Below are positions 8,620 to 18,506 of a stretch of DNA of 64,000 bases, one piece after another (positions within the stretch are counted from its first letter, which is position 1; the number at the start of each line of letters is the position of its first letter). Source of the stretch: Saccharibacillus alkalitolerans (lineage in GTDB: Bacteria; Bacillota; Bacilli; Paenibacillales; Paenibacillaceae); contig NZ_JAAFGS010000001.1 in assembly GCF_011090185.1 (NCBI RefSeq), forward strand, positions 434,001 to 498,000, in the 5' to 3' direction. The notes under the pieces were generated by a model that saw nothing but the letters and a program-made list of their open reading frames with translations, made no database searches and was not told the DNA's origin. The position numbers and the translations under genes were made by a program.

Positions 8620-10619
8620 TCGTGCAGTCGCTTTACGAACGTTATCGTCAGCTGCTTCAGGACCCCAAATCCAACATGTCCCCGCCGGGGTACAGCTCGG
8701 ATAAAGTATCGTTCGTGCTTGTATTGAGCGAAGACGGAGAGATGCGGAATATCGTGGATATGCGCGTGCAGCAGAGGAAAAAGCAGGTGCCGATTCGGAT
8801 GACGGTGCCGGAACACACAACACGAACAAGCAAGCCCAAACCGTATTTTTTGTCGGACAAAGCAGAATATATCCTCGGTATCGTATTGGACAAGCCTGCC
8901 GGATTCAAAATCTCGCTCGCCAAGTTCGCCAGCAGCGCGGAGCTGCATAAACGGCTGCTGAAAGATTGCGAGCGGCCGGAAGCTCGGGCGGTGCTGCGTT
9001 TCTACGAGCGTTGGAATCCTGCGGAACTTACAGAGGAGCATACGTTATATGGCGATCTGCTGAAAATCATAGGAACGACGGACAACAATATTGTATTTCA
9101 ACTTGAAGGCGTCGAAAATTACGTGCATCAAAACTCGGATATCCAGACCTTGTGGAGTCGAGAGAATGAGTCGACCGAGGCGAACGACGACGTGGTTCTC
9201 GGAGATTGCTTGGTGACAGGGCGCGAGCAGCAACCGATCGCTCAAGTACACAGAATCAATATCAAGGGCGTACGGAATGCCCAGCAAGCCGGGGCAAGTA
9301 TGGTGTCGTTTAACTTCCCGGCCGTCGTATCGTACGGCAAAATTCAAAGCCTCAACGCCCCATTCAGCGAGGAAGCCGCAGCCGGCTATGCCAAAGCGCT
9401 GAACCACCTGCTGCTGTCGGAACACAACCGACTCCGCCGCATGGGCGATATGACGGTCGTGTTCTGGGCGCAGCGTCTGCCGGGCGAGAAGGAAGAGGAG
9501 TGGGAACTGCAGGAAGGGATATTCGGCGAATTTTTCGAAGGGGCGTGGGGGAAGGCGGGCCAAGCCGACAAGGAGTCGGACGAAGGTGCGGCTGGCAAGG
9601 CCGCTGCTCCTGAAGAGGCGGTCGGCGAAGAAAACGTCGAACTTACAAGGCAGATCGAAGATCTGTTGAAGCGGGTCAAACAAGCGGAGACGGTCGAAGC
9701 GAACATGCTGCCGGCCAAAGACGCGATGTTTTATGTGCTCGGAATGTCCGGCAACAATGCCCGTTTGGCCGTGCGTTTCTTCTGGCGTGATTCGTTCGAG
9801 CAGCTGTTCCGCAAATTGAGTCTGTACGCTTCGGATATGGCGATGGAACGGCCGGGCCGCAGCCATCCGGAACTGCCTTCGCTGTTTAATATCATGCTTC
9901 AAACGGTTCGGCAGACCGGCGACATGTCCGGCATGCGCGACAGCATCTCCGGCGCGATGGAGAGCGAATGGTTCCGCGCGATGCTGAGCGGCGGCGCGCT
10001 GCCGTATTCGGTCTACGCGGCCGTGGTCAATCGAACGCGAGTCGACGGGCAAATGTCGCCGTACGGCGACAGCGGGCGCAATGCCTGGATTCGGGCGTCC
10101 GTGATTAAAGCCTATCTCACCAGATATGCACGCGTGCATCATCAAGAAAAGATGAAGGAGGCGTTAACCCCTATGTTAAACGAAGACGCGCAGCCGGTCG
10201 CTTACCGGCTCGGACGATTGTTCGCGGTATTGGAACGTGCGCAGACCGATGCGGCAGGAGGACCGGGGAGGCTTAATGCGACGATCAAAGATCGGTATTT
10301 CGGCTCTGCTTCCGCGACGCCGGCGGCCGTATTCCCGATCCTGCTTCGCTTGTCGCAGCACCACATGTCCAAAGCCGAATACGGCAGCTTCCGCGACCGC
10401 GACATCGCGGCGATTCTGAAGGGAGTCGACGGTTTCCCGAATCATCTGGATCTGAAGCAGCAGGGACTGTTTATGCTCGGGTATTACCATCAGGTGTCGT
10501 ATCGCGCTGCTTCCGCAGAGAAAAAAGGCGAAAAGCAGTCGGAGAATGGAGAAGGCGCCGGTACAGAGATGATGTCGGAGAATGAGGATGCTGTGCCGAA
10601 CGGAACCACGCTCGGCTGA
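8616..10619 (+). CDS. cas8c: Cas8c, large subunit of type I-C Cascade
   Basis: 667 residues, Csd1 family in size and position. The N-terminal part has the usual YERYRQLLQDPKSNMSPPGY opening; the middle contains VSFNFPAVVSYGKIQSLNAP and FWAQRLPGE; a charged linker at about residues 310-345 is followed by the conserved MFYVLGMSGNNARLAVRFFW and the helical C-terminus. Known role: PAM recognition and Cas3 recruitment; an internal start in I-C cas8 genes often yields a small Cas11 subunit, and the C-terminal helical region makes that plausible, although I did not identify the site. A 60-base gap separates it from cas7c. Confidence 0.95.
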   Translation: MIVQSLYERYRQLLQDPKSNMSPPGYSSDKVSFVLVLSEDGEMRNIVDMRVQQRKKQVPIRMTVPEHTTRTSKPKPYFLSDKAEYILGIVLDKPAGFKISLAKFASSAELHKRLLKDCERPEARAVLRFYERWNPAELTEEHTLYGDLLKIIGTTDNNIVFQLEGVENYVHQNSDIQTLWSRENESTEANDDVVLGDCLVTGREQQPIAQVHRINIKGVRNAQQAGASMVSFNFPAVVSYGKIQSLNAPFSEEAAAGYAKALNHLLLSEHNRLRRMGDMTVVFWAQRLPGEKEEEWELQEGIFGEFFEGAWGKAGQADKESDEGAAGKAAAPEEAVGEENVELTRQIEDLLKRVKQAETVEANMLPAKDAMFYVLGMSGNNARLAVRFFWRDSFEQLFRKLSLYASDMAMERPGRSHPELPSLFNIMLQTVRQTGDMSGMRDSISGAMESEWFRAMLSGGALPYSVYAAVVNRTRVDGQMSPYGDSGRNAWIRASVIKAYLTRYARVHHQEKMKEALTPMLNEDAQPVAYRLGRLFAVLERAQTDAAGGPGRLNATIKDRYFGSASATPAAVFPILLRLSQHHMSKAEYGSFRDRDIAAILKGVDGFPNHLDLKQQGLFMLGYYHQVSYRAASAEKKGEKQSENGEGAGTEMMSENEDAVPNGTTLG

Positions 10620-10679
10620 TTCGGTATTGACGAATTTCAGGCTGGACCCAATTCATCAGAACAAACGGAGGTTGAAAAG

Positions 10680-11597
10680 ATGACGGATATGGAAGTACGG
10701 GACAACGTTATGGAGCAGGAAGAGGGAAGCACTGTGATTCCAACGATCAATCGGCATGAATTTACGATCTTTTTCGACGTGACGAACGGCAATCCGAACG
10801 GCGATCCGGATATGGGCAACATGCCGCGGATCGACCCGGAGACCGGTCACGGCATCGTAACGGATGTCTGTCTGAAACGCAAAGTCCGCAATTATGTGGA
10901 AATCACGCGCGAGCAGGGCGAAGGACATCGGATCTATGTGACGGAAGGCGCCGTGCTCAACGAGCAGCATCGCAAAGCTTACCGGAGCTTGCGTGAGGAA
11001 GACGTGGACAAGTTCAAGGAGTTGAAGCCCAAAGATCGCGCCGAAGCTTCTCTGCTGACTCACTGGATGTGCGATAACTTCTATGACGTACGCACCTTCG
11101 GTGCCGTCATGACGACCAAAGTCAACTGCGGTCAGGTGCGCGGACCTGTCCAATTTACGTTTGCCCGCAGCATCGATCCGATCTTTTCCCAGGAGACGAC
11201 GATCACGCGCCAAGCCGTGACTCAAGAGGGTGCGGACAAAGATCGCGAGATGGGCCGCAAGCATATCGTGCCGTACGGGCTGTACCGGATGGACGGCTAC
11301 GTATCCGGACATTTGGCGGAGAAAACGCATTTTGGGCCGGAAGACCTGGAACTGCTGTGGGAGTCGCTGGAGAATATGTTCGAGCACGATCGTTCCGCAT
11401 CGCGCGGACAAATGGCGCTCCGTAAGCTGATCGTGTTCCAACACGAAACGAAACTCGGCAATGCACCTGCCCACAAGCTGTTCGAACGGATCTCCGCGCG
11501 GAAGATTACGGATGCACCGTCCCGCTCTTATGCCGACTACGAAATTAGTGTGAATTCGGAAGATCTGCCGAACGGCGTAACGGTCATCGAGAGATGA
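10680..11597 (+). CDS. cas7c: Cas7c, backbone subunit of type I-C Cascade
   Basis: 305 residues, ATG with GGAGG 8 bases upstream. Typical Csd2 features: RHEFTIFFDVTNGNPNGDPD near residue 25, DVCLKRKVRNYV, FYDVRTFGAVMTTKVNCGQ and the conserved PYGLYRMDGYVSGHLA. Cas7 copies polymerise along the crRNA spacer. The first 24 residues, before IPTINRHEF, are acidic and probably unstructured. The stop overlaps cas4 by four bases. Confidence 0.95.
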   Translation: MTDMEVRDNVMEQEEGSTVIPTINRHEFTIFFDVTNGNPNGDPDMGNMPRIDPETGHGIVTDVCLKRKVRNYVEITREQGEGHRIYVTEGAVLNEQHRKAYRSLREEDVDKFKELKPKDRAEASLLTHWMCDNFYDVRTFGAVMTTKVNCGQVRGPVQFTFARSIDPIFSQETTITRQAVTQEGADKDREMGRKHIVPYGLYRMDGYVSGHLAEKTHFGPEDLELLWESLENMFEHDRSASRGQMALRKLIVFQHETKLGNAPAHKLFERISARKITDAPSRSYADYEISVNSEDLPNGVTVIER

Positions 11598-12319
11598 GCA
11601 AGCCCGCTGCATATGAAGATGACGAACTGCTGATGCTCTCCGGACTTCAGCATTATTCGTTCTGCCGGCGTCAATGGGCTTTGATTCATATCGAGCAGCA
11701 GTGGGAAGAGAATATCAAGACGTACGAAGGCCAGCTGATGCATAAGCGTGCGGACAATCCGCAGTTGACGGAGAAAAGAGGGAATCTGCTAATCTCGCGC
11801 GCCATGCCTCTCGTTTCGCGGCGGCTCGGGATCAGCGGCAAAGCGGACGTGATCGAATTCCATGCCGCGGATGACGACATGCCGCCGGGATTCGGTGCGA
11901 AGCTGGCCGGGCGGCGCGGAAGATGGGTGCCTTTCCCCGTCGAATACAAGCGGGGCAAGCCCAAGCCGGATGATTGGGACGAAGTGCAGCTCTGCGCGCA
12001 GGCGCTCTGTCTGGAAGAAATGCTCGGCGTAACGGTGGCGGAAGGCGCTCTTTTTTACGGAGAACGGGAACGTCGGGTGGATGTCGAATTCACGGAAAGT
12101 TTGCGCGGGCGGGTGAACGAATATCTAAGCGGAATGCGGGAGTTATTCGACCGCGGCGAGACGCCGCCGGCACGGTATAAGTCCGGCTGCAAGTCCTGCT
12201 CGCTGATCAATATCTGTATGCCGAGAATGCGCACGAGCAGCGTAGAGCGTTATATGGAAGAGTATCTGGATCTGGACGATGACGGAGACGCGGCTCAAGA
12301 GGAGGCGGGCGGATCATGA
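11594..12319 (+). CDS. cas4: Cas4 nuclease (adaptation)
   Basis: 241 residues. RecB-like nuclease with the core VEYKRGK (ExK motif) and QLCAQALCLEEM (QxxxY-type helix region), plus four cysteines for an iron-sulfur cluster: one in YSFCRRQW near the N-terminus and three in CKSCSLINIC near the C-terminus. Known role: PAM-dependent trimming of prespacers with Cas1-Cas2. It overlaps cas7c and cas1 by four bases on either side. The tail is acidic. Confidence 0.95.
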   Translation: MSKPAAYEDDELLMLSGLQHYSFCRRQWALIHIEQQWEENIKTYEGQLMHKRADNPQLTEKRGNLLISRAMPLVSRRLGISGKADVIEFHAADDDMPPGFGAKLAGRRGRWVPFPVEYKRGKPKPDDWDEVQLCAQALCLEEMLGVTVAEGALFYGERERRVDVEFTESLRGRVNEYLSGMRELFDRGETPPARYKSGCKSCSLINICMPRMRTSSVERYMEEYLDLDDDGDAAQEEAGGS

Positions 12320-13353
12320 GAAAGTTGCTGAATACGCTCTATGTGACGGCAGCGGACAGTTATCTGGCGCGGGACGGAGAAAATGTGCTGGTGCTGATGG
12401 GCGAAAAAGAGCAGCGGGAGAAATTCCGCGTGCCCGTGCACAATCTGGAGCAGATCGTGACCTTTGGGTATACCGGCGCGAGTCCGGCCGTGTTCCAGCT
12501 GTGCGCGGAGCGCGGCATAGGTCTGACGTTTCTTAACGAATACGGCAATTTCCAAGCACGAATTCAAGGCAAAATAAACGGCAACGTGCTGCTGCGGCGC
12601 AAGCAGTATCGAATGGCCGACGGCGAAGAAGCGGCGAAGATCGCGGGAAGGTTCATTCAGGCGAAGATTATCAACTCGCGCAGCGTGCTGCGGCGCGCGC
12701 TGCGCGATCATGCGGCAGAGATCGACGCGGTGAAAGTTACCGGAGCGTCGAACGCGCTCAAGCGTTTGTCGCTGTCGGTGCTCAAGATGCCGACCGGCGA
12801 TACGATTCGCGGCGCGGAAGGCGAAGCGGCACGAATTTATTTCGGCGCGATGAACGAGTTGGTACTGGGCGACCGTGAGCTGTTCCAGATGCAGACGCGA
12901 AACCGTCGTCCGCCGCTTGATCCGATGAACGCGCTGCTGTCGCTGATTTATACGCTGCTGCGAAGCGACGTGCAATCTGCGCTCGAGACGGTAGGACTCG
13001 ATCCGGCCGTAGGTTTCCTGCATCGGGATCGTCCAGGTCGCGCGAGCCTGGCTCTTGACCTCATGGAAGAACTGCGTCCGTATCTCGCCGACCGGCTGGT
13101 GTTGTCTCTGATCAATCGACGTCAATTGTCGGCGAAGTCTTTTGTGATTAAAGAGAATGGAGCCGTGCTGCTCAAGGACGATACGCGAAAAGACGTGCTG
13201 GCCGCCTGGCAAAAGCGGAAGCAGGAAGAGATTGTGCATCCTTACCTCGGCGAGAAGATCCCGATCGGATTGCTGCCGTATGCGCAGGCGCTGCTGCTGG
13301 CAAGGCATATTCGCGGAGATATTGCCGATTATCCGCCATTTTTGTGGAAATAG
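12316..13353 (+). CDS. cas1: Cas1 integrase, type I-C
   Basis: 345 residues with the N-terminal beta domain (LNTLYVTAADSYLARDGENV) and the helical catalytic domain containing RIYFGAMNEL (catalytic Glu context is usual EG-x-A-R), VGFLHRDRPGRASLALDLMEELRP (His and Asp/Glu metal ligands) and the C-terminal Glu-rich helix. Known role: spacer integration with Cas2. Unusually, cas2 does not follow at once: a small membrane-protein gene lies between them. Confidence 0.95.
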   Translation: MRKLLNTLYVTAADSYLARDGENVLVLMGEKEQREKFRVPVHNLEQIVTFGYTGASPAVFQLCAERGIGLTFLNEYGNFQARIQGKINGNVLLRRKQYRMADGEEAAKIAGRFIQAKIINSRSVLRRALRDHAAEIDAVKVTGASNALKRLSLSVLKMPTGDTIRGAEGEAARIYFGAMNELVLGDRELFQMQTRNRRPPLDPMNALLSLIYTLLRSDVQSALETVGLDPAVGFLHRDRPGRASLALDLMEELRPYLADRLVLSLINRRQLSAKSFVIKENGAVLLKDDTRKDVLAAWQKRKQEEIVHPYLGEKIPIGLLPYAQALLLARHIRGDIADYPPFLWK

Positions 13354-13421
13354 TTAAAATATTGTGGAACCCTTTTCGATCCTTTTCGTAATTCCAAAAA
13401 AAGGAAAGGAGAGCTGTTGCA

Positions 13422-13613
13422 ATGACAAAATCCAAAGAAATGGCGGGAGCAGGCATTGCGCTTGGACTTAGTTTGGGGATTGCCAGTGGAGTGACTCTGC
13501 AAAACACAGCAATGGGCTTAGGATTAAGCGTCGTTTACGCAATTTTGTTTGGAGTGGCTTTCAACAGTCACTATCAATCCAAGAGCAAAAAACAAAGTTC
13601 TTCAGAATCGTAA
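13422..13613 (+). CDS. small glycine-zipper membrane protein between cas1 and cas2
   Basis: 63 residues. The ATG has AAAGGAGAG 9 bases upstream, so it is a well-supported gene. It consists of two hydrophobic glycine-rich segments (about residues 9-27 and 32-49) and a polar Lys/Ser tail. It is not a known Cas protein. It resembles the small protein at 1962-2183 upstream of the CRISPR block (shared G-x-GI, QN/KN-x-A-x-G and FG-x-A positions). It lies 68 bases after cas1 and 48 before cas2 in the same direction. It could be a passenger, or a membrane anchor or effector linked to the cas operon; nothing in the sequence decides this. Confidence 0.75.
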   Translation: MTKSKEMAGAGIALGLSLGIASGVTLQNTAMGLGLSVVYAILFGVAFNSHYQSKSKKQSSSES

Positions 13614-13661
13614 AGCTAAACATGAAACTTATAGTTGATCCAAGAAAAGAGGAATCGTGCC

Positions 13662-13952
13662 ATGATGGTACTGATTACTTACGATGTGCAGACGACTTCC
13701 CCCGAAGGGGCGAAGCGCCTGCGTTCCATCTCGAAGATCTGCCAGAACTACGGCCAGCGGGTACAGAATTCCGTATTCGAGTGCCTCGTCGATCCGGTTC
13801 AGTTCAAGCAGCTCAAGACGCAGTTGGAAGACGTTATAGACCCGAAAACGGACAGCCTGCGTTACTATATGCTCGGAGCGAATTGGAAAAGGAAGGTCGA
13901 ACATGTCGGGGCGAAGGAAGGGTATGACCCGGAGGGATTGCTGTTGTTGTGA
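13662..13952 (+). CDS. cas2: Cas2, adaptation subunit
   Basis: 96 residues. The start was placed at ATG 13662 (or 13665), preceded by AAGAGGAAT, because the protein then opens with MMVLITYDV, the Cas2 ferredoxin-fold strand with its conserved Asp; the frame extends upstream to 13635 without support. It continues with KRLRSISKICQNYGQRVQNS and SLRYYMLG, typical of I-C Cas2. It forms the Cas1-Cas2 integration complex. It is the last gene of the I-C operon. Confidence 0.95.
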   Translation: MMVLITYDVQTTSPEGAKRLRSISKICQNYGQRVQNSVFECLVDPVQFKQLKTQLEDVIDPKTDSLRYYMLGANWKRKVEHVGAKEGYDPEGLLLL

Positions 13953-14050
13953 AGAAGGTGCAAGGAGATACTCGGAAAAGAGCTGCAGGAGATTTTTTCT
14001 GTGGCTTTTTTGTGCGTCCAAGCGTTTCAGAGAAGGCAGGTTCTGCGTTT

Positions 14051-17000
14051 GGTTCAATTAGGCACCTGCATGGGGGGGCGACCATACCACAGGGCATATA
14101 AGGAGCGTGGGACGGATAGTTTCAACACACGGACCCACGCGGAGTGCAACGCACCAGGGCGGTGCACACGGTGCAAGATATAATGTTTTAATCCACGCTC
14201 CCGCGTGGGGAGCGATTATCTACGTGGGCCCGACGCTGCTCGAAGGTCTGAGTTTCAATCCACGCACCAGTACGGGGTGCGACGATATCCGTTCTCGAGC
14301 AGCGGCCCCCACGTTTTGTTTCAATCCACGCACCCGTACGGGGTGCGACCGTACTCGTACCAGTTTTCCACCCGTCCGCTCCCGTTTCAATCCACGCACC
14401 CGTACGGGGTGCGACGGAACAGCCGACCAAACGAGAGAAACGGCCGAATTGTTTCAATCCACGCACCCGCGCAGGGTGCGACCAGCCGGCCCCAATCCGT
14501 CATCGATCATGACTTCGCGTTTCAATCCACGCACCCGCGCAGGGTGCGACGGCTGATGGCGACCGGGCTATTCGAGGTTGTGCAGTTTCAATCCACGCAC
14601 CCGCGCAGGGTGCGACCGGCGACTCGACCGCCGCCTGTCGCGTGTAGTAAGTTTCAATCCACGCACCCGCGCAGGGTGCGACCGAGGCCGATAAGCAATC
14701 CAATCACTACGGCCAGGTTTCAATCCACGCACCCGCGCAGGGTGCGACGCGGGCGGCAAGGTGACCGTGCTGACGAAGTATTGGTTTCAATCCACGCACC
14801 CGCGCAGGGTGCGACGCCAAGACACTGCGGGAATCGGTGTTCATGGAGCTGTTTCAATCCACGCACCCGCGCAGGGTGCGACTAACGCAGCTTACGCGTT
14901 TTGATCTCAACCTCTACCCGTTTCAATCCACGCACCCGCGCAGGGTGCGACACGAGGAGGATTTTATCATGGATCAAAAGACAAGTTTCAATCCACGCAA
15001 CCGCGCAGGGTGCGACTATGACTCCACGGCCGGGGTTAACATCTCTTATCAGTTTCAATCCACGCACCCGCGCAGGGTGCGACAGCTGATCGTCGCCACG
15101 GTCCAGACCCTTTCGAAGTTTCAATCCACGCACCCGCGCAGGGTGCGACGATTCACCGCATACTCATGGAAACGACAAGGAGGGGGTTTCAATCCACGCA
15201 CCCGCGCAGGGTGCGACCATCCGAACTCAACCGGCAGATCAAACGGGAGTGGGTTTCAATCCACGCACCCGCGCAGGGTGCGACCGAGAAGTTCGCTTTA
15301 AAGGTGCGACTTTATATAGTTTCAATCCACGCACCCGCGCAGGGTGCGACTCGGGTTCCAGTTATCAGTGCCGGTGAATAAGTCGTTTCAATCCACGCAC
15401 CCGCGCAGGGTGCGACGCGAATAAACATGCTGACGATCATTTACAAACTGTTTCAATCCACGCACCCGCGCAGGGTGCGACCGATACATCGTCGGTTACC
15501 GGAACGTTCGATTCGATGTTTCAATCCACGCACCCGCGCAGGGTGCGACGAATGCGGTCGGCATCCAAACCCAATCGGTAGCCCAGTTTCAATCCACGCA
15601 CCCGCGCAGGGTGCGACTTCTACAATTTCATTGTGTTCATTAAATCCATCTTGTTTCAATCCACGCACCCGCGCAGGGTGCGACATGTCGATGACTCTCA
15701 TGCGCCCTCCCGCCGAATCGGTTTCAATCCACGCACCCGCGCAGGGTGCGACATTTTCTGAACGCGGATTTGAAAAAGGGAGATATTGTTTCAATCCACG
15801 CACCCGCGCAGGGTGCGACACAGTGAGTATTATGAGCTGTCATTTAAATACAATGTTTCAATCCACGCACCCGCGCAGGGTGCGACTCGGCGTTGGAGGA
15901 GACGGTAACGGCCACCGGTCGTTTCAATCCACGCACCCGCGCAGGGTGCGACGCGTCGCAAAGGCGTTTTTCGAGTGGCGAACCGCGTTTCAATCCACGC
16001 ACCCGCGCAGGGTGCGACCGTTCCGATCGGATTTGATGGCGCGTGCCGTGATGTTTCAATCCACGCACCCGCGCAGGGTGCGACGAGGACATCCGGTCGA
16101 TCGCCAAGCGGCTGTACAGTTTCAATCCACGCACCCGCGCAGGGTGCGACGGTCGAGTCCTTCCGGCTGACCGAGGAGGTCAAAGTTTCAATCCACGCAC
16201 CCGCGCAGGGTGCGACTCCTCCAGCTGGGACCACGTCAGATTCAGCAGCAGGTTTCAATCCACGCACCCGCGCAGGGTGCGACATCGCGTCCGGATGGCA
16301 TGGGAATCGCAGACGGGTTTCAATCCACGCACCCGCGCAGGGTGCGACGTTGTATCGACTATCAAATATATATCTCCTTTGAACGTTTCAATCCACGCAC
16401 CCGCGCAGGGTGCGACCCGGGAGACAACGGTTACGATCAATATCGACCTGTTTCAATCCACGCACCCGCGCAGGGTGCGACTTTGCTGTACATCATGTGC
16501 ATTTGGAAAAGTGACCTGTTTCAATCCACGCACCCGCGCAGGGTGCGACCCGGTCGTGTTGACCCCCAGCGCAGCGTTTGCCGTGTTTCAATCCACGCAC
16601 CCGCGCAGGGTGCGACGCGGCGTATCGCTTCAATCTACCGGCAAAGGAGCAGGTTTCAATCCACGCACCCGCGCAGGGTGCGACCAGACGAAGAATTCGC
16701 AGAATACGTTCGCATGGCGGTTTCAATCCACGCACCCGCGCAGGGTGCGACCCCGTATGACAAATGGCGGGAGCGCGGGCTGCTGCGTTTCAATCCACGC
16801 ACCCGCGCAGGGTGCGACGTTTTTCAGAAGCTGATGGAGCAGGAGCACCACCTGTTTCAATCCACGCACCCGCGCAGGGTGCGACGGTCGATTTCCGCTT
16901 TGTGCATTTCGACCATCTGCTGTTTCAATCCACGCACCCGCGCAGGGTGCGACAACCAATAGCTTACGGGATAGCCGAACGAAGGAAGTTTCAATCCACG

Positions 17001-17286
17001 CACCCGCGCAGGGTGCGACGCGGCATACCTGCGCGGCAAACAGGGCGCCCCGGGTTTCAATCCACGCACCCGCGCAGGGTGCGACTGATCGCCGCCGTCA
17101 GCCCGCGCCGGACCGGCCGGTTTCAATCCACGCACCCGCGCAGGGTGCGACCAGATGTTTGTGAGACAGCGCATCGAGGAAGTGCAGGTTTCAATCCACG
17201 CACCCGCGCAGGGTGCGACACGCTGCTCCAAGCTTTAACCGGGTGAATGACATCGTTTCAATCCACGCACCCGCGCAGGGTGCGAC
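14051..17286 (-). CRISPR. CRISPR array 2, 47 repeats plus two decayed copies
   Basis: 47 copies of a 32-base repeat run from 14185 to 17286 with 33-36-base spacers. Most read GTTTCAATCCAC, GCACCC-GCGCA-GGGTGC, GAC on the + strand. The leftmost (oldest) copies differ in order: 14185 is an array-1-type repeat (GCTCCC...GGGAGC) with two changes, 14252 has GCACCA-GTACG-GGGTGC, and 14318 and 14384 have GCACCC-GTACG-GGGTGC. Decayed copies lie at 14119-14150 and 14051-14082 at the right spacing. Copy 14985 has a single substitution. The leader is on the right, so transcription is leftward. Confidence 0.98.
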
Positions 17287-17454
17287 TGTTCCCACTGTCA
17301 GCCCTTGCAGGACAAGGCTCGGCGGCCTCAAAAGTGCGAACCTCAAATTTACCGTACCGAAAACTGGACAAAAACGCAACTAAAAACGGTAAATCCCTTA
17401 CGGTGCGCGGGGTGCGAACCTCCTGGGGATTTTATGGGAGCTTGGGGTTCGCAC
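17287..17454 (-). promoter_or_regulatory. CRISPR leader of array 2
   Basis: Homologous to the array 1 and 3 leaders, starting TGTTCC right after the last repeat. GTGCGAACCT occurs at 17334-17343 and 17412-17421, and the inverse GGTTCGCAC at 17446-17454. The leftward promoter candidate has -35 TTGCGT and -10 TACGGT at the same 17-base spacing. Confidence 0.8.
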
Positions 17455-17526
17455 TTTTTGGAAAGACGTTCTGATCCAAAAGATTCAAAGCAAGTGACAG
17501 AGAGAGACTTATATCCCAAATGCCTA

Positions 17527-17532
17527 TATAAT
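17527..17532 (+). promoter_or_regulatory. putative -10 box of the type III operon promoter
   Basis: A consensus TATAAT lies 53 bases before cas6. No good -35 box is visible 16-18 bases upstream, so the promoter is either weak or activated. Confidence 0.35.
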
Positions 17533-17584
17533 GGGAATATGCTATTTTGATCTAATCAAGTAACTCTATGATGGAGGAAAATGA

Positions 17585-18490
17585 GTGTTTGAACACATTG
17601 AGACACTAACGTTAAGAGCGATATTTTCAGCTAAAGGAACAGGTCCTTTGCCTCCTTATCTAGGTTCGACGCTCCGTGGGTTGTTAGGTCACTGTATTCG
17701 TGATTTTGTATGCAGCTATCCGACAGTGAAGTGCCATCAGTGCCATATTTCTCACGATTGCGCGTATGCGCAGAACTTTGCTTCTCCTGGTAATGAAGCT
17801 GGAGCGGTCAATCCGTTTGTGATTCATTCTTTAACGCGAGATAAAGTTCAGTGGAATCCCGCAGATGAGTGTCAATTCGAGATCACGCTGATCGGAGAAG
17901 CTTCTCGTCACGTTGGCTTATTTGTTGATGCCCTTAAGGAGATGGAACGTAAAGGCTGGGGATCTGCAAGAATTCCGTTTCAACTCGAACAAATTGTCGA
18001 TCCGTTGAGTCAGACTTTGATCTGGAATTCGGGAAAAGTGTGGATGCGTAATTGCAAGCCTAGACCTCTAGTGTGCGATCAACGCCGGGCCAACTCGGTT
18101 GTAATTCGTTTCGATAGCCCGGTGCGAATCTTGGTCAGTCGAAACTTGCAGCGTCGTATAGGCTTTGTCGACCTTATCCAGTCTTTAAGCCGCAGAATTA
18201 CTTTGTTGTCTCATGCTTATACAGACCAGCGCTTAGATTGGGACGAAGAGTCGATGTTAGGAGCAGCTTCGCAAGTCCAAACAACCGCCGAGTCTTGGAG
18301 AGCTATTGATTTTGAACGCTACTCGATGACTCGCGGAGGAAAGCTTGCGCTTCCTGCAATCACTGGGTGGGCGAGGTATGAAGGAGATTTAACGCCGTTT
18401 ACTCCTTTGCTGGAAGCCGGGGAGAAGCTGCACGTAGGGAAGAACGCCACGATTGGATTTGGGCATTATCGAGTGAGCTATGACTACTGA
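17585..18490 (+). CDS. cas6: Cas6 pre-crRNA endoribonuclease
   Basis: 301 residues, GTG start with GGAGG upstream. The N-terminal half has GPLPPYLGSTLRGLLGHCI and the cysteine cluster KCHQCHISHDCAYAQNF, and the C-terminus has the glycine-rich GKNATIGFGHYRV, all typical of the PF10040-type Cas6 found with type III systems. It would cut the repeat RNA. That is notable because the I-C module here already carries Cas5c for this job. It is the first gene of the type III operon; the next gene follows after 16 bases. Codon use and GC content are lower than in the I-C operon. Confidence 0.85.
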   Translation: MFEHIETLTLRAIFSAKGTGPLPPYLGSTLRGLLGHCIRDFVCSYPTVKCHQCHISHDCAYAQNFASPGNEAGAVNPFVIHSLTRDKVQWNPADECQFEITLIGEASRHVGLFVDALKEMERKGWGSARIPFQLEQIVDPLSQTLIWNSGKVWMRNCKPRPLVCDQRRANSVVIRFDSPVRILVSRNLQRRIGFVDLIQSLSRRITLLSHAYTDQRLDWDEESMLGAASQVQTTAESWRAIDFERYSMTRGGKLALPAITGWARYEGDLTPFTPLLEAGEKLHVGKNATIGFGHYRVSYDY

Positions 18491-18506
18491 AAAGAGGGAA
18501 TAAAGG

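Noticed and set aside
13635-13661. Earlier cas2 start
   Set aside because: The extra nine residues precede the conserved first strand and lack a ribosome site; ATG 13662 has one.
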